From the NCBI GenBank assembly GCA_021805775.1, contig JAJZED010000005.1, forward strand, positions 112,205 through 176,204: a DNA stretch of 64,000 nt. Reading direction: 5' to 3'. Each line of letters starts with the position of its first letter. The stretch's first letter is position 1. Below the pieces are notes generated by a model. It was not told where the DNA came from and searched no databases. It worked only from the letters and a program-made list of their open reading frames with translations. The position numbers and the translations under genes were made by a program. The stretch comes from a bacterium (GTDB taxonomy: Bacteria; Vulcanimicrobiota; Vulcanimicrobiia; Vulcanimicrobiales; Vulcanimicrobiaceae). This document shows positions 9,360 through 18,059 of the stretch, one piece after another.

Positions 9360-9971
9360 ATGGGGCATTTGGTACCGATGGTTGTCGAGCAGTCGTCGCG
9401 CGGAGAACGCGCGTACGATATCTATTCGCGACTGCTAAAGGATCGTATCGTCTTCGTCGGCGGCCCGATCGACGACTCCATCGCAAGTCTCACGATCGCG
9501 CAGCTTCTTTTTCTCGAAAAAGAAGATCCCGATAAAGATATCGATATGTACGTCAACAGCCCCGGCGGTAGCGTGACCGCCGGTCTTGCGATCTACGACG
9601 CGATGCGCTTTATTAAGCCCGACGTCGCGACGATCTGCATGGGGATGGCCGCTTCGATGGGATCGATTCTCTTGACCGGCGGCGCTCAGGGTAAGCGCTT
9701 CGCTCTACCGCACGCGAAGATCCTCATCCACCAGCCCTGGGTCTCGCAGCTCGGAGGGCAGGCCACCGACGTTGAAATCGCGGCTCGCGACCTGATCGCG
9801 ACCCGTCTGACCGTGGCGAAGATCTACGAAGCGACCTGCAAGAAGCCGCTCGACGACGTCCTCAAGGACATCGATCGCGATTACTATATGACCGCCCAGG
9901 ACGCCAAAGAGTACGGGATAATCGATAGCATCATCGAAGACCGTAGCTCGATGCCGTCTCCGGCACCGTAG
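9360..9971 (+). CDS. clpP: ATP-dependent Clp protease proteolytic subunit
   Basis: 203-aa serine protease that forms the tetradecameric barrel of ClpXP. The nucleophile is S99 in GMAASMG, the catalytic His is H124 in LIHQP, and the acidic residue lies near 170-175. The [15 protein letters not shown] oxyanion-hole segment is present. The ATG start is preceded by a purine-rich GAAGGGATAGG. clpX follows after 21 bp. Confidence 0.98.
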   Translation: MGHLVPMVVEQSSRGERAYDIYSRLLKDRIVFVGGPIDDSIASLTIAQLLFLEKEDPDKDIDMYVNSPGGSVTAGLAIYDAMRFIKPDVATICMGMAASMGSILLTGGAQGKRFALPHAKILIHQPWVSQLGGQATDVEIAARDLIATRLTVAKIYEATCKKPLDDVLKDIDRDYYMTAQDAKEYGIIDSIIEDRSSMPSPAP

Positions 9972-9992
9972 CCCAGGGAGGCGCCCGCCGCC

Positions 9993-11261
9993 ATGTTTCG
10001 ATTCGGGGATGAAAAGGGGCAGCTCAAGTGCAGCTTCTGCGGAAAATCGCAGGAGAACGTGCGGAAATTGATCGCCGGCCCCGGCGTCTATATCTGCGAC
10101 GAATGCATCGAGCTTTGCAATGAGATCATCGAAGAGGAGCTCTACAAGGCTGCCGACGATGGCGCGCGCCTTCGTACCCTGCCGAAACCGCGCGAAATCA
10201 ATCAAATTCTCGACACCTACGTTATCGGGCAGGATCGCGCTAAAAAAGCCCTCGCCGTTGCGGTCTACAATCACTACAAGCGCATCAACGCCGGCCCCGT
10301 CGGAACGGGAGCCGAAGAGGTCGAACTCCAGAAGTCGAATATTCTCCTCGTCGGTCCGACCGGCTCCGGGAAGACCTACCTCGCGCAGACGCTCGCAAAA
10401 ATTCTCGACGTTCCGCTGGCGATGGCCGATGCCACCTCGCTCACGGAAGCCGGCTACGTCGGCGAAGACGTTGAGAATATTCTGCTCAAGCTCATTCAAG
10501 CCGCCGATTACGATGTCAAGCGCGCGGAGCGCGGGATCATCTATATCGACGAGATCGACAAAATCGCGCGCAAGAGCGAAAATCCGTCGATCACGCGGGA
10601 CGTCTCGGGCGAGGGAGTCCAGCAGGCGCTGCTGAAAATTCTCGAAGGCACGACGGCTAACGTGCCGCCGCAGGGCGGGCGCAAGCATCCGCATCAGGAA
10701 TTCATTCAGATCGATACCACGAACGTACTGTTCATTTGCGGCGGCGCCTTCGACGGCTTAGAGCGCATCGTGGAATCGCGCGTTGCGGCGAACAACATGG
10801 GTTTCCGCGCGAATCCCGAGAGCAAGCGCGTCGCGCGCGCGAGCAAGATGCTCGGTCAACTCTTACCCGAGGATTTGCTGAAGTTCGGCCTCATTCCGGA
10901 ATTTATCGGACGGTTACCGATCGTCGTTACGCTCGATGCGCTCGACGATCTCACCCTCCGTCGCATCCTCACCGAGCCGCGCAATGCCCTGGTCAAACAG
11001 TTTCAACGCATCCTTGCAATGGACGGGGTCGACCTGCAGTTCACGAAGGACGCCCTCGTTTCCATCGCCGCGAAGGCGCAGGGTCGCAAGACCGGTGCGC
11101 GCGGTCTGCGCTCGATCCTTGAAGAGATCATGCTCGACGTGATGTACGATCTTCCGTCGCTCGTCGGGGTCAAGAAGTGCGTGGTGAACAAGGACGTGGT
11201 CGAGAAACGCGAGCAGCCGACGCTCGTCTACGGCGACCGTCAGAAAGAGATGCCGGCTTAG
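9993..11261 (+). CDS. clpX: Clp protease ATP-binding subunit ClpX
   Basis: 422-aa AAA+ unfoldase that recognises substrates and feeds ClpP. The N-terminal C4 zinc-binding domain uses C13, C16, C35 and C38. Walker [12 protein letters not shown] lies at 121-131, Walker [11 protein letters not shown] near 185, and sensor and pore regions follow. The family-specific IGF-type ClpP-docking loop region lies before EFIGRLPI. The RBS AGGGAGG is seen 13 bp before the ATG. Confidence 0.98.
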   Translation: MFRFGDEKGQLKCSFCGKSQENVRKLIAGPGVYICDECIELCNEIIEEELYKAADDGARLRTLPKPREINQILDTYVIGQDRAKKALAVAVYNHYKRINAGPVGTGAEEVELQKSNILLVGPTGSGKTYLAQTLAKILDVPLAMADATSLTEAGYVGEDVENILLKLIQAADYDVKRAERGIIYIDEIDKIARKSENPSITRDVSGEGVQQALLKILEGTTANVPPQGGRKHPHQEFIQIDTTNVLFICGGAFDGLERIVESRVAANNMGFRANPESKRVARASKMLGQLLPEDLLKFGLIPEFIGRLPIVVTLDALDDLTLRRILTEPRNALVKQFQRILAMDGVDLQFTKDALVSIAAKAQGRKTGARGLRSILEEIMLDVMYDLPSLVGVKKCVVNKDVVEKREQPTLVYGDRQKEMPA

Positions 11262-11761
11262 CGAGCGAGCAATTGCTCGAGCGGCGGAAGATCGCCGGCA
11301 TGCTCCCCCCGGTAGATCCAGGTCACGATGCCGTCCGCGTCGATGCGCATCGCGCCGGGAACGCGGCGGAGATCGTCGATCCGTGATTTTGCCCAGTTCT
11401 GCCGAAAACCGGCGCGATGATTTGCGCGCGCGCGTTCGATGAGCTCGCGCGAGAAAAACGAGAGGAGCGAGGCAGGGCGAAGACGCGCGGCGCGGTGCGT
11501 TCGTCGATCCGGGTCGGCGATGCATGCATCGGCTACCCCATAAGGGGTACAGAGCGAGCGCGTCGCCGCTTCGTCGGCTGCAACGACGACATAGATGCGT
11601 TCGTCGCGATGAAGTTTTTCGAACTCACGCAACTGCGCGAGCGGTTCGCCGAAGAACGTTCAACCGGTGTGACGGGGCCAGATAACGAGCGCGGGAAGCT
11701 GAATTTCCCGCGGAAAGATGTCGATCGGCGCTCTCTCGCCGGGAGTAAAATATCGCTTCAT
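11258..11761 (-). CDS. Candidate selenoprotein: peroxiredoxin-like (AhpC/TSA-type) protein with in-frame TGA (Sec34)
   Basis: The ATG at 11761-11759 overlaps the surE stop as ATGA. The frame is interrupted only by TGA at 11662-11660 (codon 34) and then stays open to the TAG at the 3' end, giving 167 aa if TGA is read. The flanking residues read WPRHTG-U-TFFGEP, so the TGA falls exactly where this thioredoxin-fold family has its peroxidatic Cys. Family-like features continue after it: [13 protein letters not shown], and [11 protein letters not shown] with [11 protein letters not shown] at the end. Other Cys residues are C71 and C80. A stem-loop follows the TGA at a SECIS-like distance. Sec insertion is inferred, and no sel genes lie in the window. 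The alternative is a recent nonsense mutation of a Cys codon. Confidence 0.72.
11624..11641 (-). promoter_or_regulatory. SECIS-like hairpin downstream of the in-frame TGA
   Basis: On the minus strand CTCGCGC (11641-11635) pairs with GCGTGAG (11630-11624): a 7-bp stem with one G-U pair and the tetraloop AGTT. The loop begins 26 nt after the TGA. A G in the first two loop positions and a loop roughly 15-40 nt past the TGA are the hallmarks of bacterial SECIS elements. In GC-rich DNA such stems also arise by chance. Confidence 0.5.
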
Positions 11762-12543
11762 GCCCCTTGAACCGGGGAAAGCCGCAAACGGTTGAGCTCG
11801 TCGCGGTCGGTTCGGTCGATGGAGATCGGTGTGATGCTGACGTAGCCGTGCACGACCGCTCCGATATCGCTATCGGGGTCCTCGCTATCTCCGCGACCGG
11901 GAAGGTTCCATACCCGATAGTAACGGGCATCGCGGTGCTCGTCGATTCGCGAAATGGTTTCGCCGTATCTTTTGCGCCCGAGCGACGTGAAGCGGCGCCC
12001 GAGCAACTTCTCCGGGGAAAGATTTGGAACGTTCACGTTCCAGTAGCGCTCCGGCGGAAGCTCGGCAAGCGCGTGCGGAAGTATCGCGCGTACCTGCGCG
12101 GCAGCACTCTCCCAGCGGCGCACCATCGCGCGGTCGTCCGGGTCGCTCGCGAGGGAGACGGCGAGAGCGCGAACGCCGAGAAGGACTGCCTCAACGGCAC
12201 CGGCGACCGTACCGGAGTAGTTGACGTCGTCGGCGAGATTCGGCCCGTCGTTGATGCCGCTGATGACGAGCGCCGGCCGCGTACCGCAGAGCTCCCCGAT
12301 GCCGATGACGGCGCAGTCGGCCGGCGTTCCGGTACAAGCGTAGGCGCGAACGCCCTCGATTCCCTCGTACGGCGTCACGGCGACGGAATCGTCGGTGGTG
12401 ATCGCGTGGCTCACGCCGCTGCGATTGCCGTCGGGAGCGACGACGACGATCCTCGCGAGTTCGGCGAGCTCGCGAGCGAGTGCGTGGAGGCCGGGCGAAT
12501 CGACTCCATCGTCGTTCGTCAGGAGAATCGTCGGCGTGTGCAT
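11758..12543 (-). CDS. surE: 5'/3'-nucleotidase SurE
   Basis: Metal-dependent survival-protein phosphatase acting on nucleoside monophosphates, 261 aa from the ATG at 12543. The N-terminal motif LLTNDDGVDSPG supplies the metal ligands D11 and D12. SGVSHAIT and SGINDGPNLADDVNYSGTV are the other family signatures. The frame extends upstream to 12783, but that part has no SurE similarity and runs into the divergent transporter, so the later ATG is chosen. It is translationally coupled to the candidate selenoprotein (ATGA). Confidence 0.95.
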   Translation of the reverse strand: MHTPTILLTNDDGVDSPGLHALARELAELARIVVVAPDGNRSGVSHAITTDDSVAVTPYEGIEGVRAYACTGTPADCAVIGIGELCGTRPALVISGINDGPNLADDVNYSGTVAGAVEAVLLGVRALAVSLASDPDDRAMVRRWESAAAQVRAILPHALAELPPERYWNVNVPNLSPEKLLGRRFTSLGRKRYGETISRIDEHRDARYYRVWNLPGRGDSEDPDSDIGAVVHGYVSITPISIDRTDRDELNRLRLSPVQGA

Positions 12544-12616
12544 CGGTGCGCGCTTCGAGTGCGTCGACGCCCCTGCCTGCAGGCGATTCCCGCGCGTGCA
12601 GACAACAGTGCGCGCC

Positions 12617-14020
12617 GTGTCCTCCACATCCGTCGCGTCGTCGCCTTCGAACCCGACGTTGCTGTCGCGCCTCGATTCGCTCGCGTGGTCGCCGATGCAT
12701 ACCCGCATCGCCGTCGCCCTCGGTATCGCCTGGGTGCTCGACGGCTTCGAGACCGCGATCGTGGGGCCGGTTCTTTCCAGCATCGCCGCGCATCTACATT
12801 TTCAGGCGAGTTTAGCGGCCTGGGTCAACCCGATCTATACGATCGGCATGCTCGTCGGCGCCCTCGTTTTCGGCGAGCTCGCCGATCGTCTCGGCCGCAA
12901 ACGCCTCTTCATGGTCACGCTTGCAATCTACGCCGCCGCGACGATCCTCACGGGATTTTCGTGGAATTATTTCTCACTTGCGTTCTTCCGATTCCTAACG
13001 GGCATCGGAATCGGCGGCGAATTTTCGGCGATTAACTGTGCGATCGACGAATTCGTGCCGGCGCGCTTTCGCGGCCGAACGGACGGCCTCATTAACGCTT
13101 CGTGGAATATCGGCGCGATTGCGGCTTCGGGGATCGCGCTCTACGCGCTCGGGAACGTCGGCGGCGCAACGTGGCGACTCGTCTTTTGGTTCGGGGCACT
13201 GTTAGCGGTCGGAGTGTTAATCGTCCGTCGTTTCGTGCCGGAATCTCCACGGTGGTTACTCGCTCGAGGACGCGTTTCCGAGGCCCGCGATATCGTGGCG
13301 GTCGTCGAAGCCGCGAGCGGTGCGCAGGTAGTCGTCGATCCCAATCTTCCGATTGAATTTACACCGCTCGTGCCGCCGTCGGGCTATTTCGGGCAGATCG
13401 CCGAGCTCTTCCGGGCGACGCCGCACCGGTTGTTCTTCGCCTTCGCGGTAAATCTCGCGCAGGTTATGCCGTACTACGGCATTCTTGCGATTGCCGGCAT
13501 AGCGATCTTTCCCGCCGTTGGCATGCACGGGCAACAAATTCCGTTGCTCTATCTCTTGGGGGCATTCTGCGGCCTTAGCGGACAGGTCGTTTCATCGCTG
13601 CTCATGGACCGATGGGGGCGTCGTCCGACGATGTTGTTGGGATTTACGCTTGCCGCGATCGGTTCGATCGCGCTGGCGTACGCTCTCGGGAATGCGCTGC
13701 ATTTCGTCCTCTCTTTTGCAGTCTTTAGCGTTTTTAGCGCGTGGGTTGGTTCGGGAGCCTACGTCATCACCAGCGAGCTCTTCCCAACGCACCTGCGGGC
13801 TACCGGCATCGGTCTCTCGGTCGCCGTGGGGCGCATCGGTGCGATTGCCGCACCGTTGGCGTTCTATGCGCTTTTCGCTCGTGCCGGCGTCGCCCCGGTC
13901 TTCGTTGCAATGGCGGTAATATTCGCGGCCGGCTCGGTTGCGCTATTGTGGTGGCTGCGTTACGGCGTCGAAGGGCGCAACCGTTCGCTCGAAGAGATGT
14001 TAACCCAGGGCATATTATAG
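12617..14020 (+). CDS. MFS transporter, sugar-porter/metabolite:H+ symporter type
   Basis: Twelve hydrophobic segments and the MFS loop 2-3 signature GELADRLGRKRLF (near residue 90), with a second copy MDRWGRRPTM after TM8. PESPRWLLARGR is the segment typical of the sugar-porter/MHS superfamily region after TM6. Substrate is unknown. GTG 12617 gives 467 aa. GTG 12608 and a downstream ATG (in SPMHTR) are alternatives, and the frame upstream overlaps surE and looks non-coding. Divergent from surE with about 73 bp between starts; 7 bp upstream of valS. Confidence 0.85.
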   Translation: MSSTSVASSPSNPTLLSRLDSLAWSPMHTRIAVALGIAWVLDGFETAIVGPVLSSIAAHLHFQASLAAWVNPIYTIGMLVGALVFGELADRLGRKRLFMVTLAIYAAATILTGFSWNYFSLAFFRFLTGIGIGGEFSAINCAIDEFVPARFRGRTDGLINASWNIGAIAASGIALYALGNVGGATWRLVFWFGALLAVGVLIVRRFVPESPRWLLARGRVSEARDIVAVVEAASGAQVVVDPNLPIEFTPLVPPSGYFGQIAELFRATPHRLFFAFAVNLAQVMPYYGILAIAGIAIFPAVGMHGQQIPLLYLLGAFCGLSGQVVSSLLMDRWGRRPTMLLGFTLAAIGSIALAYALGNALHFVLSFAVFSVFSAWVGSGAYVITSELFPTHLRATGIGLSVAVGRIGAIAAPLAFYALFARAGVAPVFVAMAVIFAAGSVALLWWLRYGVEGRNRSLEEMLTQGIL

Positions 14021-14027
14021 AATTGTT

Positions 14028-16637
14028 ATGAAGAACGACGACTTACCGGCGAATTACGATCCCGCACGCGTAGAGAGGTCTCGCTATGCATGGTGGGAGG
14101 AGAAGGCGCTTTTCCACGAGGAGCCCGATCCGGCTCGGCCGCCGTTTATCATCGCAATGCCGCCGCCGAACGTCACCGGTCGCGCGCATTTAGGGCACGG
14201 ATCGACCTACACGCCGATGGATATTCTCACGCGATATCATCGCATGTTGGGAAATAACGCCGACTGGTTGCCCGGAACCGATCATGCGGCGATCGCAACG
14301 GAGTCGGTCCTGGTGCGCGAGCTCGCCAAGAGTGGGGAGAGCCGCGAATCCCTCGGACGAGAGCGGTATCTCGAACGCGCGTGGGAGTGGGCGCGCGAGT
14401 ACGGCGGAACGATCGAGCAGCAGTTTCGGAGGATCGGCTTCGGCCCCGATTGGCAGCGTTCGCGATTTACCATGGACGACGGGCTTTCGGCCGCCGTTTG
14501 CAGTGCATTCGTGCGTCTCTATCGCGAAGGGTCGATCTATCGCGGTAAACGATTGATTCACTGGGATCCGAAGTCGCAGACCACGCTCTCCGACGCCGAG
14601 ATCGATCGCGAAGAATGCGATGCAACGCTCTGGTTCGTTCGCTATCGCGCGCTCGACGGCGGCGACGGCATCGTCGTCGCTACGACACGCCCCGAAACGA
14701 TGCTCGGCGATGTAGCGATCGCGGTCCATCCGCGGGACGATCGCTACGCCGCCTCGATTGGATCCTCGGTGGTGATGCCGTTGACGGGGAGAGCGATTCC
14801 GGTGATCGCCGATGAAGCGGTCGAGCCGCAGTTCGGCACCGGAGCGGTGAAGGTCACCCCCGCTCACGACGCGGTCGATTACGAAATCGGCCGTCGGCAC
14901 GATCTACCGATGCCGTCGATTTTTGATCTCTCCGCGCGGATCAGCGACGCCGAGATCGAGGTCGGCGCCTATGTGGGGCTCGATCGTTACGTCGCGCGCG
15001 AACGTATTTTATCGGATCTTCGCGCGTCGGGAGCTTTGATCGAGGAACGACCGCACCGCATGGCTATCGCGCGCAGCGAGCGCAGCGGCGAGATCGTCGA
15101 GCCGATGCTCTCGCTCCAATGGTTCGTTCGGATGGAGCCGCTGGCAAAGCCCGCGCTTGAAGCGTATCGGGAAGGTCGGCTCCGCTTCGTTCCGGAGCGC
15201 TACGGCCGTACCTACGAGCAGTGGCTCGAACAGATTCGCGATTGGAATATCTCCAGGCAGGTCTGGTGGGGGCATCGACTGCCGGTTTGGTACACGCCCG
15301 ACGGCGCGATCGTCGTCGCGCACGATGAAGAAGAAGCGCGCGATATCGCGCGTCGAGAGCACGGCGACGCACCGTTAACGCGCGATCCGGATACGCTCGA
15401 TACCTGGTTTAGCAGCGCTCTTTGGCCGTTCTCGATCTTGGGATGGCCCTCGAAAACGCCCGAGTTGGAGCATTGGTATCCAACGAGCGTCCTCATTACC
15501 GGTGGCGAGATCATCTTTTTATGGGTCGCGCGCATGGTCATGATGGGGCTTCACCTGCTCGATACCCTGCCTTTCCCAACGGTCTTCGTGACGCCGCTGG
15601 TCTTCGATGCACAGGGCCGCAAGATGAGTAAATCGCTCGGGAACGCTATCGACCCGATGGATTTAGTAGAGAAGTACGGGGCCGATGCGTTTCGCGTCGG
15701 CATTCTGCGGCAGATGCGGTTGGAGGGCCAGGAGATTCGCTTCCAGGAGTCGCGATGCGAGGAAGCGCGAAACTTTAATAATAAAATTTGGAACGCTCTT
15801 CGTTACGCACGAGCGCTTCCCGAGGGGTTGCCGGGAGCGATGCAGCTTCCGCCGCCCGCGCAACGAACGCTCGCCGATCGTTGGATCGTCGCGCGCCTTC
15901 GCGCCACGATCGAGAGAACGAGCGCCCTTTTCGACGGATTCGATTTCGGAACTGCGGTCGAAACGCTCTGGCGCTTTATCTGGTACGAAGTCTGCGATTG
16001 GTATATCGAAGCGACGAAGATGGCCGACGCACGGGCAACGCGTGCTTCGGTGCTTTCTTACGTCCTCAACGCATCGATGCGTCTATTGCACCCGATCGCG
16101 CCGTTTATCACCGAGGAAGTCTGGCAAGCGCTCCCGCACGACGGCGAGAGCATCGTCACGGCTGCCTGGCCCGACCCGTACGAGTGCGCCGAGGATGCCG
16201 AGGCGATCGTACAATTCGAAGCGTTGCAGCGTTGTATCGAACGGCTTCGTAACGACCGGGTTACCTACGGTTTGCCGCCGCGCGGGGACATGAAGGTCAA
16301 CGTGCCGCGCAATCTGCCCGAGGACCTGCGCGCGCTCGTCCTCCACTTCGGGGCGGCGACCGAAATCGCGAGCGCCGAGGAACCGGGCGATGCCGTCGCA
16401 GCGCTCGATGCGGTACGCGTTGAGGCACCGCGCGAATTGATGAGAGAGCGCTATCGGCGCGAGGTGGCGCGTCTTACCGCCGAGGTCGAGCGTTCGGAGA
16501 AGAAGCTGGGGAACGAGGCCTTCGTGGCGCGCGCCGCCGCCGAGGTCGTCAACGCCGAACGAGCGAAACTCGACGGATATCGAAGCGATCTGCAGCGTGC
16601 GCGAGAAGCGCTCGCCGCGATGGAGGCAGGCTTATGA
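14028..16637 (+). CDS. valS: Valyl-tRNA synthetase
   Basis: Class I aminoacyl-tRNA synthetase of 869 aa. HIGH motif as HLGHGS in PPPNVTGRAHLGH (near 48), the CP1 editing domain (about 190-340) with TTRPETMLGD, the KMSKS motif as KMSKSLGN near 530, an anticodon-binding domain (about 620-760) and a C-terminal coiled-coil tRNA-binding arm (about 805-869). ATG start. No T-box leader fits in the 7-bp gap upstream. It overlaps pyrR by 4 bp (ATGA). Confidence 0.98.
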   Translation: MKNDDLPANYDPARVERSRYAWWEEKALFHEEPDPARPPFIIAMPPPNVTGRAHLGHGSTYTPMDILTRYHRMLGNNADWLPGTDHAAIATESVLVRELAKSGESRESLGRERYLERAWEWAREYGGTIEQQFRRIGFGPDWQRSRFTMDDGLSAAVCSAFVRLYREGSIYRGKRLIHWDPKSQTTLSDAEIDREECDATLWFVRYRALDGGDGIVVATTRPETMLGDVAIAVHPRDDRYAASIGSSVVMPLTGRAIPVIADEAVEPQFGTGAVKVTPAHDAVDYEIGRRHDLPMPSIFDLSARISDAEIEVGAYVGLDRYVARERILSDLRASGALIEERPHRMAIARSERSGEIVEPMLSLQWFVRMEPLAKPALEAYREGRLRFVPERYGRTYEQWLEQIRDWNISRQVWWGHRLPVWYTPDGAIVVAHDEEEARDIARREHGDAPLTRDPDTLDTWFSSALWPFSILGWPSKTPELEHWYPTSVLITGGEIIFLWVARMVMMGLHLLDTLPFPTVFVTPLVFDAQGRKMSKSLGNAIDPMDLVEKYGADAFRVGILRQMRLEGQEIRFQESRCEEARNFNNKIWNALRYARALPEGLPGAMQLPPPAQRTLADRWIVARLRATIERTSALFDGFDFGTAVETLWRFIWYEVCDWYIEATKMADARATRASVLSYVLNASMRLLHPIAPFITEEVWQALPHDGESIVTAAWPDPYECAEDAEAIVQFEALQRCIERLRNDRVTYGLPPRGDMKVNVPRNLPEDLRALVLHFGAATEIASAEEPGDAVAALDAVRVEAPRELMRERYRREVARLTAEVERSEKKLGNEAFVARAAAEVVNAERAKLDGYRSDLQRAREALAAMEAGL

Positions 16638-17170
16638 GTGAACGCACCCGACGGCTCATCGGAGCCGAGGAGATCGAGCGGATTATCGCGCGGCTCGCCC
16701 ATGAGATTCTTGAGCCGGAGGATGCGCGCAAAGGGATCGAGCTTTTCGGCATTCGTCGGGGCGGCGAGGCGCTCGCGCAACGCCTTGCAGCGCATATCGA
16801 ACGGATCGACGGCGTCGCTCCGACGCTTGGCTACCTCAACGTGAACCTCTATCGCGACGATAACGTCGTTCACGCCCTTCCGGAATCGCAGATCCCCGAT
16901 GCCGTCGACGGCCGCTCGATCGTCATCGTCGACGACGTGCTTTTTACGGGGCGCACGGTGCGTAGCGCTCTCGATGCGCTCATCGATCTCGGTCGGCCGT
17001 CGGCGATACGACTCTGCGTCTTAGTCGACCGCGGATTGCGCGAATTGCCGGTTCAAGGCGATTACGTGGGGCGACGCATTCCCACGAGTCGTCGCGAGCG
17101 AGTGGTCGTCACCCTTGCCCCGACCCCAGCGCCGACCGACGAGGTTCTGTTGCTTGACCCCGACGCGTAG
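16634..17170 (+). CDS. pyrR: PyrR: pyr operon regulator / uracil phosphoribosyltransferase
   Basis: 178-aa type I PRTase. The PRPP-binding motif IVIVDDVLFTGRT is at about 96-108. The family signature GIRRGGEALAQRLA near 40 and the C-terminal RELPVQGDYVGRRIPT are also present. In Bacillus-type systems PyrR binds pyr mRNA and promotes attenuation when UMP is high. No leader or attenuator is seen here, because the gene overlaps valS upstream and pyrB downstream, so any target must lie elsewhere. Confidence 0.96.
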   Translation: MSERTRRLIGAEEIERIIARLAHEILEPEDARKGIELFGIRRGGEALAQRLAAHIERIDGVAPTLGYLNVNLYRDDNVVHALPESQIPDAVDGRSIVIVDDVLFTGRTVRSALDALIDLGRPSAIRLCVLVDRGLRELPVQGDYVGRRIPTSRRERVVVTLAPTPAPTDEVLLLDPDA

Positions 17171-18056
17171 CCTTCTCGATATCGACGATCTCACCAACGA
17201 CGAGATCGACTCCGTTTTCGCGCTCGCGCGCGAGTTCGCGCAGCGCCCCGCCCCGCGATCGCTCGACGGAACGTTCTGTGCGAACCTTTTCTTCGAACAG
17301 AGTACGAGAACGCACGTATCGTTCCAGTGCGCGCAGATGCGGCTGGGCGCGAACGTCATCAATCTCTCACCCGCACAACTGAGTCTGGCGACCAAGGGCG
17401 AACGGCTCGACGACACCGCAGTGACGCTGCGCGCGCTGGGCGTCGATATACTCGTTGCTCGCCATCCGCTCGCCGGAGCGGTCGCCGAGCTCGGCGCCGC
17501 ATTCGAAGGGTGCACCATCAACGCCGGCGACGGAACGAACGCGCATCCGACGCAAGCGTTGCTCGACACCTTCACGCTGCGCGACCTCCTTGGGGAACTG
17601 CGCGGCCGCGCCGTTGCCTTCGTCGGCGATATCCGGCACAGTCGGGTCGCTCACTCATCGATGCGGCTTCTCCACCGTTACGGCGCGCGCGTGCTTGCTA
17701 TCGGGCCGGAGTGCTTTCTCGATCGCGGCGATATTCCCAAAGAGGTGGAGCTCGCGCGCGACTTCGACGCCGCGCTTCCAACGATCGACGCACTCGTGAT
17801 GTTGCGCGTGCAGCGCGAGCGATTCGAGAAGATGCCGATCGACGATGCCGCGTATATCTCCGCCTATCGACTCGATCTCAAACGGTTGGCTCTCCTCGGT
17901 GCCCGGGCGCCGATCCTCCACCCCGGGCCCTACAATCGCGGGGTAGAGATCGTCGACGCGGTGACGCTCGACGCGCGTTGGCGATATCGCGAACAGGTGC
18001 GCAACGGCGTGCTCGTTCGTACGGCGCTCCTGCACCGCCTCGTGCGCGGCTGGTAG
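17154..18056 (+). CDS. pyrB: Aspartate carbamoyltransferase catalytic subunit
   Basis: Second step of UMP synthesis (carbamoyl phosphate + aspartate). From the TTG at 17154 it is 300 aa, near family length; an in-frame start at 17115 would add 13 residues of pyrR overlap. The carbamoyl-phosphate loop reads STRTHVSFQ where the consensus is STRTRxSFE. HPTQALLDTFT, GDIRHSRVAHS and HPGPYNRGVEI are intact. It overlaps pyrR by 17 bp and is followed after 3 bp by pyrC. Confidence 0.95.
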   Translation: MTPTRSLLDIDDLTNDEIDSVFALAREFAQRPAPRSLDGTFCANLFFEQSTRTHVSFQCAQMRLGANVINLSPAQLSLATKGERLDDTAVTLRALGVDILVARHPLAGAVAELGAAFEGCTINAGDGTNAHPTQALLDTFTLRDLLGELRGRAVAFVGDIRHSRVAHSSMRLLHRYGARVLAIGPECFLDRGDIPKEVELARDFDAALPTIDALVMLRVQRERFEKMPIDDAAYISAYRLDLKRLALLGARAPILHPGPYNRGVEIVDAVTLDARWRYREQVRNGVLVRTALLHRLVRGW

Positions 18057-18059
18057 GGC

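Noticed and set aside
11258..11632. Stand-alone 124-aa protein starting at TTG 11632
   Set aside because: It would begin after the catalytic site; the in-frame upstream part with an ATG coupled to surE makes a TGA-containing full-length gene more likely.
11417..11770. 117-codon plus-strand frame opposite the candidate selenoprotein
   Set aside because: Arg-rich shadow translation; the minus-strand frame has family motifs and is coupled to surE.
12544..12783. Upstream extension of SurE
   Set aside because: Extra 80 residues do not resemble SurE and lie opposite the start of the MFS transporter.
14021..14027. T-box leader before valS
   Set aside because: The gap after the transporter is 7 bp; no leader RNA can be present.
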